DNA from: Oxalobacteraceae bacterium
Lineage (GTDB): Bacteria > Pseudomonadota > Gammaproteobacteria > Burkholderiales > Burkholderiaceae_D
Reading direction: 5' to 3'
Assembly (NCBI GenBank): GCA_947448025.1
Contig: CANFLV010000016.1
Span: 43,852-107,851 of the forward strand
Length of the DNA stretch: 64,000 bases
The notes below the pieces were generated by a model. That model was not told where the DNA came from and made no database searches. It saw only the letters and a program-made list of their open reading frames with translations. The position numbers and the translations under genes are program-made. This document shows positions 1-8,651 of this stretch, piece by piece (position 1 is the stretch's first letter; each line of letters opens with the position of its first letter).

Positions 1-1
1 T

Positions 2-3000
2 GACGTCTTCAAGCATGCGAACATGGCCGGTAGTTCGAAGCACGGCGGCGTACTCGTCATCGCCGGCGACGACCATGCGGCGAAATCGTCGACCACGGCA
101 CACCAGAGCGAACACATACTAAAAGCCTGCGGCATCCCGGTCTTGTATCCGGCCAGCGTGCAGGAATATCTCGATTATGGCTTGCATGGCTGGGCCATGA
201 GCCGCTATACCGGGCTGTGGGTGTCATTGAAATGCGTGACCGATGTGGTTGAATCCGGCGCCTCCGTTGACCTCGATCCGGAGCGCGTACAGATTGTGCT
301 GCCGCAAGACCTGGAACTGCCAGCCGCGGGCTTGAATATCCGCTGGCCCGATGCGGTGCTGGACCAGGAAGCGCGCATGAGCAATTTCAAATGGTATGCG
401 GCACTGGCCTATGCGCGCGCCAATAAGCTCAACCAGATCATCTGGGATAGCCCGCATGCGCGCATCGGCATCGTCACCGCCGGAAAATCCTATCTCGATA
501 CGCGCCAGGCGTTGGCTGATCTTGGCATTGATGAAGCGGTGGCCAGCGAGATCGGCATCCGCCTCTACAAGATCGGCATGACCTGGCCGCTGGAAGCGCA
601 AGGCGTGCGCGATTTTGCGCAGGGCCTCGAGGAAATCCTCGTCGTCGAAGAGAAGCGCCAGATCCTCGAATACCAGATCAAGGAAGAACTGTATAACTGG
701 CGCGACGATGTGCGTCCGCGCGTGGTCGGGAAATTCGATGATACCGGTGAATGGAGCAACGTCCATCACGAAGGTCATGGCGACTGGCTGCTGCCGGCGA
801 CCTATGAATTGAATCCGGCGCAGATTGCGCGCGCGATCGCCACGCGCATTTCGAAATATTTCGCCGGCCACCCCTTCGAGCAAAAGGTCCGCGAACGCAT
901 CGCATATCTCGAAGCCAAGGAAGCGATCCTTAAAACCCACAGTAGCCGCCCCGATCCGAACAAGGATCGCATCCCGCATTTCTGTTCCGGCTGTCCGCAC
1001 AATACCTCGACCAAAGTCCCCGAAGGTTCGCGCGCGCTGGCCGGCATCGGCTGCCACTACATGGTCATCTGGATGAACCGCGAAACCTCAACCTTCACGC
1101 ACATGGGCGGCGAGGGCGCGAGCTGGATCGGCCAGGCGCCATTCACGAACACCGATCATGTATTCCAGAACCTCGGCGACGGTACCTATTTCCATTCGGG
1201 TTTGCTGGCAATCCGCGCAGCGGTGTCAGCCAAGGTCAACCTGACGTACAAGATTCTGTATAACGACGCCGTCGCCATGACGGGTGGTCAGGCCTTCGAT
1301 GGTCCGCTTGATGCGGCGATGATTTCGCGCCAGATCGCAGCCGAGGGCGTGGGTCCCATCATCGTCGTCACCGATGAACCCGACAAATATCCGCCAGGGA
1401 CGAATTGGGCGCCGGGCGTGACGATCCGCCATCGCAGCGAACTCGACGCCGTGCAGCGCGAATTGCGCGAAGAAAAGGGCGTCTCGGCGATGATTTACGA
1501 CCAGACCTGCGCGTCGGAAAAGCGCCGGCGCCGGAAGCGCAACGAGTATCCCGATCCAGCCAGGCGCGCCGTGATCAACGAGGCAGTCTGCGAAGGCTGC
1601 GGCGACTGCAGCGTGCAATCGAATTGCCTGTCGGTCGAGCCACTGGAAACAGAATTGGGGCGCAAACGCCAGATCAATCAGTCCTCGTGCAACAAGGATT
1701 TTTCTTGTGTGAATGGCTTCTGTCCGAGCTTCGTCACGGTCGAAGGCGGTCAGCTGAAAAAGCCCAAGAAGGCCGAGGCACGCCTGCCGCAACTGGCGGC
1801 GATTGAGGAGCTGCCGACACCAACGCTGCCGTCGACCAAGACGCCGTTTGGCATTTTAGTTACCGGCATCGGCGGCACCGGCGTGGTCACGATCGGCCAG
1901 ATTCTCGCCATGGCCGCGCACATCGCGGGCAAGGGTTGCTCTGTGCTCGACATGACCGGTCTGGCGCAAAAAGGCGGTGCGGTCGCCTCGCATGTGCGCC
2001 TGGCTGATCATCCCGATGACATTTATTCCACCCGTGTCGGCACCGGTGCGGCGGATCTGGTGATCGGCTGCGACGCGATCGTCACGGCCTCGCGCGATTC
2101 CCTGAGTCGCATGGGCGAGGGACGCACCCACGCCGCCGTCAATTCGACCGCTTCGCCGACAGCCGCCTTCGTGCGCAACGCCGACTGGCAATTCCCGGCC
2201 GCCAGCGCCGAGAGCGATATCCGCGCCGCCTGCGGTAGCGATCGCGTCGACTTCCTCGATGCGGGCAAGATCGCGACAGCCTTGATGGGCGACACGATCG
2301 CGACGAACATGTTCATGCTCGGCTATGCCTGGCAAAAAGGCTGGGTGCCGCTGGCTGAGGCAGCGATCGTCAAGGCGATTGCACTCAATGGCGTGGCGGT
2401 CGCGTTCAACCAGCAGTCGTTTTTGTGGGGCCGCAAAGCCGCCGTCGATTTTGCTGGTGTGGCCGCGCTCGCGCATGGCAATGACGCGACGGTACGAGTC
2501 GTCGAATTCAAGCGCACGATCAGCCTCGACGATATCATCAGCAAGCGTATGGATTTGCTCACGCAGTACCAGGACCGCGCCTATGCAGCGCAGTACAGCG
2601 AGTTTATCGCGCGCGTGCGCGGTGCCGAGTCGCGCCTGCTGGGCACTGGCAAGGCCTTGCGCCTGACTGAAACAGTGGCGAAATATCTCTACAAGTTGAT
2701 GGCCTACAAGGATGAGTACGAAGTCGCGCGCTTGCACAGTGATCCTGCCTTCGCGCAGAAGCTGGCGGCGATGTTCGAGGGCGACTACAAGGTACATTTC
2801 CACCTCGCGCCGCCGCTACTGGCAAAGCGCGATGCGCAGGGTCATCTGGTCAAGCAGGCCTTCGGTCCGTGGATGCTGTCGGCCTTTCGTGTGCTGGCAA
2901 AATTGAAAGCCTTGCGCGGCACGAAGCTCGATATTTTTGGCTACAGTGAAGAACGCCAGACCGAGCGTGCGCTGATCGTTCAATATCGCAAGACGGTGGA

Positions 3001-3166
3001 CGGTCTGCTCGATCACCTGACACTGGAAAACCTGCATCAGGCAATCGCCATTGCTGCCATTCCGGAAGATATTCGCGGCTATGGACATGTCAAGGAGCGC
3101 CATTTGCTGGCGGCGCGGCAGAAGCAGGCTGTGCTGGTGGAGGCATTCTCAGTTACGTCAAAATAG
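2..3166 (+). CDS. Indolepyruvate ferredoxin oxidoreductase, fused IorA/IorB type (5' truncated by window)
   Basis: This enzyme oxidatively decarboxylates aryl-pyruvates such as indolepyruvate to acyl-CoA with ferredoxin as acceptor. The frame is open from base 2, so the true start lies upstream; 1054 residues are visible. In order one sees the thiamine-pyrophosphate domains (CSGCPHNTST and GIGCHYMV near residues 335-350), a cysteine-rich ferredoxin-like segment (CEGCGDC near 530, more Cys to about 575), then the gamma-type domain (GIGGTGVVTIG near 622) and a C-terminal extension. Fusion of alpha, ferredoxin and gamma parts in one chain of about 1150 residues is usual in betaproteobacteria. 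No downstream operon partner is seen: the next gene looks unrelated. Substrate specificity is inferred from the family. Confidence 0.93.
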   Translation, partial: DVFKHANMAGSSKHGGVLVIAGDDHAAKSSTTAHQSEHILKACGIPVLYPASVQEYLDYGLHGWAMSRYTGLWVSLKCVTDVVESGASVDLDPERVQIVLPQDLELPAAGLNIRWPDAVLDQEARMSNFKWYAALAYARANKLNQIIWDSPHARIGIVTAGKSYLDTRQALADLGIDEAVASEIGIRLYKIGMTWPLEAQGVRDFAQGLEEILVVEEKRQILEYQIKEELYNWRDDVRPRVVGKFDDTGEWSNVHHEGHGDWLLPATYELNPAQIARAIATRISKYFAGHPFEQKVRERIAYLEAKEAILKTHSSRPDPNKDRIPHFCSGCPHNTSTKVPEGSRALAGIGCHYMVIWMNRETSTFTHMGGEGASWIGQAPFTNTDHVFQNLGDGTYFHSGLLAIRAAVSAKVNLTYKILYNDAVAMTGGQAFDGPLDAAMISRQIAAEGVGPIIVVTDEPDKYPPGTNWAPGVTIRHRSELDAVQRELREEKGVSAMIYDQTCASEKRRRRKRNEYPDPARRAVINEAVCEGCGDCSVQSNCLSVEPLETELGRKRQINQSSCNKDFSCVNGFCPSFVTVEGGQLKKPKKAEARLPQLAAIEELPTPTLPSTKTPFGILVTGIGGTGVVTIGQILAMAAHIAGKGCSVLDMTGLAQKGGAVASHVRLADHPDDIYSTRVGTGAADLVIGCDAIVTASRDSLSRMGEGRTHAAVNSTASPTAAFVRNADWQFPAASAESDIRAACGSDRVDFLDAGKIATALMGDTIATNMFMLGYAWQKGWVPLAEAAIVKAIALNGVAVAFNQQSFLWGRKAAVDFAGVAALAHGNDATVRVVEFKRTISLDDIISKRMDLLTQYQDRAYAAQYSEFIARVRGAESRLLGTGKALRLTETVAKYLYKLMAYKDEYEVARLHSDPAFAQKLAAMFEGDYKVHFHLAPPLLAKRDAQGHLVKQAFGPWMLSAFRVLAKLKALRGTKLDIFGYSEERQTERALIVQYRKTVDGLLDHLTLENLHQAIAIAAIPEDIRGYGHVKERHLLAARQKQAVLVEAFSVTSK

Positions 3167-3424
3167 TCGCCGACGTGACTTGTAATGCGGTTCGTTTCTC
3201 GCCCAGATGCGCTCAGCCTTAACAGCTTGACGATGTGATCGTTGCGACGTGGCACGATTTCCTGAACCGCAGGGTCGTGCTACGCGCGCGCGGCGCAATC
3301 TATTGGGCGCTCGTGTACAAATTACGCTGTCCATTTCCACCCACCAGCGCCTGCTGCTTTCGGAGTAACTTTTCCGTGTCGCACAAGCAAGACACCGCGT
3401 CGGCATTCTGTTTGATTTTGAGAC

Positions 3425-3439
3425 AAGCAATGCTTGCTT
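3425..3439. other. Short perfect inverted repeat in the 3167-3541 gap
   Basis: AAGCAA and TTGCTT flank TGC, followed by a few T residues. It lies about 260 bases after the oxidoreductase stop and could be a weak terminator or a binding site. The rest of the 375-base gap holds no convincing gene; a TAGAAT box at 3475-3480 may be the -10 of the following gene, without a clear -35. Confidence 0.25.
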
Positions 3440-3541
3440 TTCATCTCTATTGCCCAACAAAAATCTTGCCAAGATAGAATGGAATATCGGAATTCTTGTG
3501 ATAAAGATTTCGTGTCGCCAATCTCATTCTTGGGTGAAAAA

Positions 3542-4393
3542 ATGGATAAGCTCACGACAGTCATGCTTGAAAAATTGAAGGACAAGACGGGCACTTCAAA
3601 AAATGAAATTCTTGAGAGTCTGGTCATGACCATTGCAGATTCATCTTGTGGTGCCGTCGATAGTGCAGGTTTGACAGGCGCCGTTCCGAGCGCCTTAATC
3701 CTTAACACGATTTCATCGATACGTACCCTCATCGACAGTCATTCCGAGGACGGTGATTTCATCGTGAACAATCCCCTCATTCTTGACTTGAATCCCACTT
3801 GGACGGCCGATGCAAAATCGCTAAAAACACTGGCCTACCTAAGGCAGCGCAATAAATTGAATTTGGCCAGTTCGGGTACCGCCACCGCGGGCGGCGCCGC
3901 CTCTGTGGTGACGGCGGTTGACGTGGTTTCCGTTGGGCAGAATGGCAACGCTGTGGGCTCTACTGCAGCACATGTGGTCAATTTAAAAAAAATCAGCGAG
4001 CAGTACAAGAACGACAAGGTGATCAAGGCCTGGCTTGATTTGATCATCGCTTGTAAAGTACAGAAAGGGGCGATACGTACTGCACAGGGCGTGATCGGCC
4101 TGACTGCCTTCGGCGTGGGCGCCATCGTTTGTGGGGTCGTTGGTACTGCAGTCAAGGCAGGGATTACCTTGAAATTTTCGACGGTTTGCAAAAAGCTCGC
4201 CCTGGAACTCCATTTCCGCGCGTACCAGGAATCACGCACCGCCGCCAGCAAGAGTAAGCCCGCGACCGAGATTCTCAACGAGCTATTCGCAAGGCGCGGC
4301 TTTACCCGCATTTTTGGTCAGCATGACATCTCCGGGATGATTCAGGAGCCGGGCGGGTGGATGGCTATTGCGGATAAGTTATTGTTGATCTGA
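3542..4393 (+). CDS. Unrecognised 283-residue protein with a hydrophobic Gly/Ala-rich segment
   Basis: I do not recognise a family. The start at 3542 (MDKLTT) is chosen because the upstream in-frame codons look non-coding and a possible -10 box overlaps the next candidate start at 3479; there is no strong ribosome site. The N-terminal third is polar and helical in appearance. Residues about 110-135 are rich in Gly, Ala, Ser and Val, and residues about 185-215 (GVIGLTAFGVGAIVCGVVG within) form a hydrophobic stretch that could be one or two membrane helices. The C-terminus ends in an amphipathic part with GFTRIFG and EPGGWMAIADK. No signal peptide is visible. It sits alone just upstream of hipBA. 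Membrane association is inference only. Confidence 0.6.
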   Translation: MDKLTTVMLEKLKDKTGTSKNEILESLVMTIADSSCGAVDSAGLTGAVPSALILNTISSIRTLIDSHSEDGDFIVNNPLILDLNPTWTADAKSLKTLAYLRQRNKLNLASSGTATAGGAASVVTAVDVVSVGQNGNAVGSTAAHVVNLKKISEQYKNDKVIKAWLDLIIACKVQKGAIRTAQGVIGLTAFGVGAIVCGVVGTAVKAGITLKFSTVCKKLALELHFRAYQESRTAASKSKPATEILNELFARRGFTRIFGQHDISGMIQEPGGWMAIADKLLLI

Positions 4394-4520
4394 GTGAGCG
4401 TTACCGGCTGTAGCAAGTTTCAGCCAGAGGCGGAGGCAACAGTGCCATCGCGAACTACTTAGCTGCTGTAATTGCCTGTGTTGACAAGGATTTTTGTGGA
4501 GGTGTTGTTTTACATATTAT

Positions 4521-4545
4521 AAGTTGTATAAAAAATATACAACTT
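4521..4545. promoter_or_regulatory. Operator-like palindrome upstream of hipBA
   Basis: Two perfect 10-base arms, AAGTTGTATA and TATACAACTT, are separated by five A residues. A further half-site-like TTGTATG follows at 4551. It lies 61 bases before hipB, in an AT-rich patch that should also hold the promoter. HipB-type antitoxins repress their own operons by binding such palindromes, so autoregulation is the natural reading. Confidence 0.75.
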
Positions 4546-4605
4546 TAGGATTGTATGTAAAAATTACAGCCTACATCCTGTGATGCCTCGGAAGGGAAAG
4601 CAGTC

Positions 4606-4977
4606 ATGGACTACCCGATTAAAACCCTGCAGCAATTGCGGCCAATACTCCTTGGATTTCGCAAGCAAGCGGGCATGTCCCAGGCGGCAGTGGCAGCGCT
4701 ACTCGGCGTGACGCAGCAGAGCTATGCAAAGATTGAGGCAAATCCGGCGGCCACGAGCGTGGCGCGTCTGTTCACGATATTTCGCTTGCTCGGTAGCGAG
4801 GTGGTACTCACGCATCGTACAGAGGTAGGCGTCGAAGAGCCCGCTGCAGCTTATGTTCCTGCCAGCTTGCCGCAGGAGGCGTCAGCTTCGCCCAAGCCGG
4901 CGCGCAAGTCCAAGCAAACTCGTCACACGGCGCCTGCCAAAATGAGCCCGCCGTCAAATACGAAGGAGCCTTGGTAA
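4606..4977 (+). CDS. hipB: HipB-like XRE-family antitoxin
   Basis: A helix-turn-helix DNA-binding protein expected to neutralise the downstream HipA kinase and repress the operon. Residues about 14-65 form the XRE fold: QLRPILLGFRKQAGMSQAAV, LLGVTQQSYAKIE, then the last helix around VARLFTIFRLLGSEV. The remaining 55 residues are Ala/Pro/Lys-rich and probably disordered, longer than in E. coli HipB (88 residues). The gene ends one base before the hipA start, so the two are translated together. The AT-rich upstream palindrome supports autoregulation. Confidence 0.88.
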   Translation: MDYPIKTLQQLRPILLGFRKQAGMSQAAVAALLGVTQQSYAKIEANPAATSVARLFTIFRLLGSEVVLTHRTEVGVEEPAAAYVPASLPQEASASPKPARKSKQTRHTAPAKMSPPSNTKEPW

Positions 4978-4978
4978 C

Positions 4979-6328
4979 ATGGGCCGCCGTGCGCACGCGC
5001 AAAGCTTGACGCTTTGGTTGAATGGCATACCTGTCGGCCATTGGGACACCTTTTCGGGCCGCCATTCTCTGACCTATTTCGACGAATGGCGCGCCGATGC
5101 GCAAGGGCGACCGCTTTCACTATCCTTGCCATTCAAGCCGGATAACGATCCCTATCACGGAAGCCTGGTCGAAAATTATTTCGATAATCTGCTGCCGGAT
5201 AGCGAGGGGATTCGGCGCAGGATTGCGCTTCATTTCAAAACCCAGGGAATTGCGCCGCATCAGTTGCTTGCAGCGATCGGTCGTGACTGTGCGGGAGCGC
5301 TACAGCTGCTGCCTGCTGATGAAGTGCCGACAGATCTTTTTTCGATCCAAGGCCTGCCATTAGACGAAAGCGAGATCGCTGCGCTGCTGCGAAACGTTAC
5401 ATCAAACAGGACGTTCACAGACAGTGAGGTGGAGTCGGACCTGAGACTGTCAATCGCTGGCGCGCAGGAGAAAAGCGCACTCCTGTGGCATCAGGGCCAA
5501 TGGCATCGACCGCTCGGCAGCACGCCCACGACGCATATACTGAAATTGCCCTTGGGGCTGGTCGGCGCCATGCAAGCTGATATGCGCACATCCGTGGAAA
5601 ATGAATGGCTCTGTTCCAGGATCATGCAGGAATTTAGCCTGCCCGTCGCTCATTGCGAGATTGCGCAATTTGAAGACATGAAGGTGTTGGCCGTTGAGCG
5701 ATTCGACCGCAGGCTGTCCGCAGATGGCAGCTGGATTGTGCGCATACCGCAAGAAGATTTTTGCCAAGCCACCGGCACCGCGCCATTCCAGAAATACCAG
5801 GCGGATGGCGGACCAGGCATCTCGAAGATCATGGAAATACTGCTCGGATCCGACCAGGCAGAACTGGACCGTCTGCAGTTTTTCAAGACGCAACTCGTAT
5901 TCTGGTTATTGGCGGCAAGCGATGGACATGCTAAAAATTTCAGTATTTTCCATCTGCCCGGTAGTCGGTTTTGCGCCACGCCTTTGTACGATGTGCTGTC
6001 CGCGCATCCGGTCATTGGGACGACGACGAACCATATCGCGCCACAGCGGGTGAAGCTGGCGATGGCCATTCGTGGTACGCAAAATCACTACCTCATGGGC
6101 AACATTCAGCGCCGCCATTGGACGAGTCATGCAGCGCAGGTTGGCTTGGGCGCGGCTGCGGCCGAGCGAATAATCGACGAGGTACTATCGCGCACCGATG
6201 CTGTTGTCAGCGCGATACGTGCGCAAATTCCAAAAGGGTTTCCCATGGATTTAGTTGACGCCATTTTGAACGGCCTGTTGCATCAACGCGAACGTCTGGC
6301 AGGCATGACGCCAGACACCCGAAGCTGA
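4979..6328 (+). CDS. hipA: HipA-family serine/threonine kinase toxin
   Basis: HipA kinases phosphorylate targets such as glutamyl-tRNA synthetase, causing growth arrest and persistence; the target here is unknown. The 449-residue length matches full-length HipA. The N-subdomain 1 (couple_hipA) covers about residues 8-105, with LPDSEGIRRRIA. The conserved LSIAGAQEKSAL near 157-168 is the HipA nucleotide-binding region, followed by THILKLPLG. The kinase core has LLAASDGHAKNFSIF near 309-323 (catalytic Asp-Gly-His-x-Lys-Asn) and PLYDVLSA near 333 (metal-binding Asp). All key motifs look intact. It starts one base after hipB. Confidence 0.9.
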   Translation: MGRRAHAQSLTLWLNGIPVGHWDTFSGRHSLTYFDEWRADAQGRPLSLSLPFKPDNDPYHGSLVENYFDNLLPDSEGIRRRIALHFKTQGIAPHQLLAAIGRDCAGALQLLPADEVPTDLFSIQGLPLDESEIAALLRNVTSNRTFTDSEVESDLRLSIAGAQEKSALLWHQGQWHRPLGSTPTTHILKLPLGLVGAMQADMRTSVENEWLCSRIMQEFSLPVAHCEIAQFEDMKVLAVERFDRRLSADGSWIVRIPQEDFCQATGTAPFQKYQADGGPGISKIMEILLGSDQAELDRLQFFKTQLVFWLLAASDGHAKNFSIFHLPGSRFCATPLYDVLSAHPVIGTTTNHIAPQRVKLAMAIRGTQNHYLMGNIQRRHWTSHAAQVGLGAAAAERIIDEVLSRTDAVVSAIRAQIPKGFPMDLVDAILNGLLHQRERLAGMTPDTRS

Positions 6329-6392
6329 ATCCTGCCGTCTGGGCCAGCGCAATATTAGCTGCAAAAATAATCGGCCTCCCGCTTCGCTTAAA

Positions 6393-6764
6393 TCAGGCGA
6401 TCGGCGGCGTTAATTTGAGCAATAAATTGATTATCTGCTGATGCAGCACAGGCAAGTCGTTTTGAATCATGTTCCAGACAATTTCAATGTCGACTTTGTG
6501 ATAAGCGTGTGAAACACGATTACGCATGGCGTAGATCACCTGACAGGGGATCTCGTTATGACGCTCAGCGAAATCGGGGCTGCAGCGCATGACATTGTTC
6601 GAGGCTTCGCCAATGATTTCGATATTGCGAATGACCGCATCCTGCGCCATATCATTCTGAAGAAATACGACTTCCTCCATATCTACGGTGTAACGCTGGA
6701 TACGCTCTATGGCTTGCTTGATATGTTCAAGGTAGTCTTGCAGCCGCAGTGCAGACTCACTCAT
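6393..6764 (-). CDS. hepT: HepT-like toxin (DUF86), HEPN ribonuclease family
   Basis: HEPN-fold toxin of the MntA-HepT type II/VII family. The 123-residue protein carries the diagnostic RX4HXY motif as RNRVSHAY near residues 82-89. In characterised systems the partner nucleotidyltransferase adds AMP to the Tyr of this motif and so silences the RNase. Other typical parts are the N-terminal helix RLQDYLEHIKQAIERI and IRNIEIIGEASNN near 45. Its start overlaps the stop of the upstream mntA by four bases (ATGA), the classical order for this pair. Confidence 0.9.
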   Translation of the reverse strand: MSESALRLQDYLEHIKQAIERIQRYTVDMEEVVFLQNDMAQDAVIRNIEIIGEASNNVMRCSPDFAERHNEIPCQVIYAMRNRVSHAYHKVDIEIVWNMIQNDLPVLHQQIINLLLKLTPPIA

Positions 6765-7051
6765 ACAGGCACCGCTTCGGCAAGAACGACGCTACGGAAT
6801 TTATCGGGCAGTGATCTTGGCGTCAGTACATCGACCGTGACGCCAAGTAGGCTTTCCAATTCAATCTGGATAGCAGCAACATCCATCAAGGTCGTGTGCG
6901 GTGTCGGATCGATCAGAATATCCAGATCACTTTCGTCGGTATCATTCCCATGCACCACCGAGCCGAACACACGCGCATTGCCGGCGCGATGCGACGCTAC
7001 GATACTTCGGATGGCCTCGCGGTTAATCTGGAGAGCTGTCGAGGGCTTCAT
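6761..7051 (-). CDS. mntA: MntA-like minimal nucleotidyltransferase antitoxin
   Basis: A 96-residue minimal nucleotidyltransferase. The catalytic GSxxxG...SDxD signature is intact as FGSVVHG (about 30-36) followed by ESDLDILID (about 40-48), giving the metal-binding Asp pair. In studied systems such proteins AMPylate HepT as antitoxin. It is the first gene of a two-gene operon with hepT, with a 4-base overlap. No transposase or integrase remains nearby to explain how it arrived. Confidence 0.9.
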   Translation of the reverse strand: MKPSTALQINREAIRSIVASHRAGNARVFGSVVHGNDTDESDLDILIDPTPHTTLMDVAAIQIELESLLGVTVDVLTPRSLPDKFRSVVLAEAVPV

Positions 7052-7111
7052 ACATTCCTAATGTCCAAACTTCGCTATCAGTAGCCTTAGTGTAGCGTTG
7101 GCCACAGTTTG

Positions 7112-7825
7112 CTACAACGGTAAAGTGATGTTTGCAAACTCCCCATACCCCCGCGCCCGCAAAGCACAAGCCGGGCAAGTCCCACAGCCATAACCCCAGT
7201 CATGTAGCGTGCCACGCTCACCGAGGTAGCAGGTATGCGTATCCTCGCGGATCAGGTTCACGAGCGCCGTGCCACCGAGCGACTGCGCCAGCGTCCAGGT
7301 CGCGGCCTTGTCGATCCACATCAGCGGCGTCTCCAGCTTCAGGCTCGTGGCCATGCCGAGGTTGAGCGCGACTTGCAGGGCTTTCATCGTGTCGTCGCGG
7401 CAGTCGGGATAGCCGGAGAAATCCGTCTCGCACATGCCGCCGACGAGCACATCCAGTCCGCGCCGGTAGGCCACTGTCGCGGCCACTGTCATGAACAGCA
7501 AATTACGGCCGGGGACGAAGGTATTGGGCAGGCCATTCGCCTGCATTTCGATTTCGATATCTTCCGTCATCGCCGTTTGCGAAATCTTTGAAATCAGCGA
7601 CAGGTCGATCACATGATCTTCACCGAGCTTGCCATCCCATTCAGATGAAAATGCGCGGATTTTTTCCAGCAGGATGGGGCGCATGCTGAGCTCGATGGCA
7701 TGGCGCTGGCCATAATCGAAGCCGATGGTCTCGACCTGCGCATAGCGTGACAGGGCCCAGGCGAGACAGGTCGTGGAGTCTTGGCCGCCGGAGAACAGGA
7801 CGAGGGCGCGCGATGTTGCAGTCAT
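7112..7825 (-). CDS. queC: 7-cyano-7-deazaguanine (preQ0) synthase QueC
   Basis: Converts 7-carboxy-7-deazaguanine, ammonia and ATP to preQ0 in queuosine biosynthesis, in the cytosol. The PP-loop motif SGGQDS is at residues 12-17. The zinc site is formed by Cys residues near the C-terminus: CYLGERG at about 198 and GCGTCPAC at about 213-220. The length of 237 residues is normal. It stands alone between the accessory island and a DUF3108 gene; no other queuosine genes or preQ1 riboswitch are visible upstream. Confidence 0.96.
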   Translation of the reverse strand: MTATSRALVLFSGGQDSTTCLAWALSRYAQVETIGFDYGQRHAIELSMRPILLEKIRAFSSEWDGKLGEDHVIDLSLISKISQTAMTEDIEIEMQANGLPNTFVPGRNLLFMTVAATVAYRRGLDVLVGGMCETDFSGYPDCRDDTMKALQVALNLGMATSLKLETPLMWIDKAATWTLAQSLGGTALVNLIREDTHTCYLGERGTLHDWGYGCGTCPACALRARGYGEFANITLPL

Positions 7826-7865
7826 GGGAAGCGATCGTAAATGGCAATGACAGGATTTTAACGCT

Positions 7866-8630
7866 TCACGGCGATTTCTTCGTCACCGTTGCCAGCGACT
7901 GGTCGATGTAATCGCCATCGGTGTCGGTGTAGCGTATGCGCGCTGGATACCATTCAAGTCCGGGCGCGAGCCAGATCTCGACTAGCTGGCCTTTCTGGTC
8001 GGGCGGCGGCGCCTTGATGATGCGCCAGGTATCGAGCTCGCCAAAAGGCGTGGCTAGCTTTTCCTGCTTCGCCACATGGAAGGTCCACGGTTCGGCATCG
8101 CGCTGGCCGGCCACCAGAAACGTCCATTCGGCGCCGTCCTTGAATTTCGAGGGCACAGCGCGCGCCATCGCGATCAGCTGCCAGATCGCGCTATTGCGAT
8201 CCTGCTCGCCGCCCCTGAGCGGATAGCGTTCCGCCGATGCGCTGAAGCTGATGCTCTTGCTGTCGCGATTGAAGGTCGTCGTGGTCGCATCGCGGCGCAG
8301 GCGCTTTTCGGTGAAGCTGAGCGGCGCGAGGCCGTATTCGTCGACGCCGCCTTCGCTTTTTGCATCGAGGATTTTACCGAGCAGCATGGCGCGCGTTTCA
8401 GTGGCGATCTGATATTTGCCTTCGCCAGCTGTCCACTTCAGATGCGCCTCGCCCTCGACGGCAAAGCCACTTTGTTTGGCGCGGATCATGTAGCCGAGGT
8501 CGGCGGTGGGCGGCAGGTTCGTGCGCTGCTTTGCGGCGGGATGATCCTCAGCTGCGGCGGGCACAGCCAATAGCGCCAGCGTGCTGAAGCTGCCGAGACA
8601 AAATAGCCTGCGTAAAAAAATGATGCTCAT
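7866..8630 (-). CDS. DUF3108 domain exported protein (copy 1)
   Basis: A 254-residue protein of unknown function. It starts at 8630 ([10 protein letters not shown]) and has a signal peptide ending near AVPAAA-ED, residues about 1-27. The mature part is the DUF3108 beta-rich fold: [20 protein letters not shown], then [18 protein letters not shown] core segments and the C-terminal [20 protein letters not shown]. It follows the larger paralogue with about 20 bases between them and the two are probably co-transcribed. The family is predicted periplasmic or outer-membrane associated; no reaction is established. Confidence 0.8.
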   Translation of the reverse strand: MSIIFLRRLFCLGSFSTLALLAVPAAAEDHPAAKQRTNLPPTADLGYMIRAKQSGFAVEGEAHLKWTAGEGKYQIATETRAMLLGKILDAKSEGGVDEYGLAPLSFTEKRLRRDATTTTFNRDSKSISFSASAERYPLRGGEQDRNSAIWQLIAMARAVPSKFKDGAEWTFLVAGQRDAEPWTFHVAKQEKLATPFGELDTWRIIKAPPPDQKGQLVEIWLAPGLEWYPARIRYTDTDGDYIDQSLATVTKKSP

Positions 8631-8651
8631 AGGTGTTCTCAAAAAATAGGG

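Noticed and set aside
1856..2803. 315-codon minus frame within the indolepyruvate oxidoreductase gene
   Set aside because: It is a shadow of a conserved enzyme; its protein is rich in Arg/His/Gly with no fold signature.
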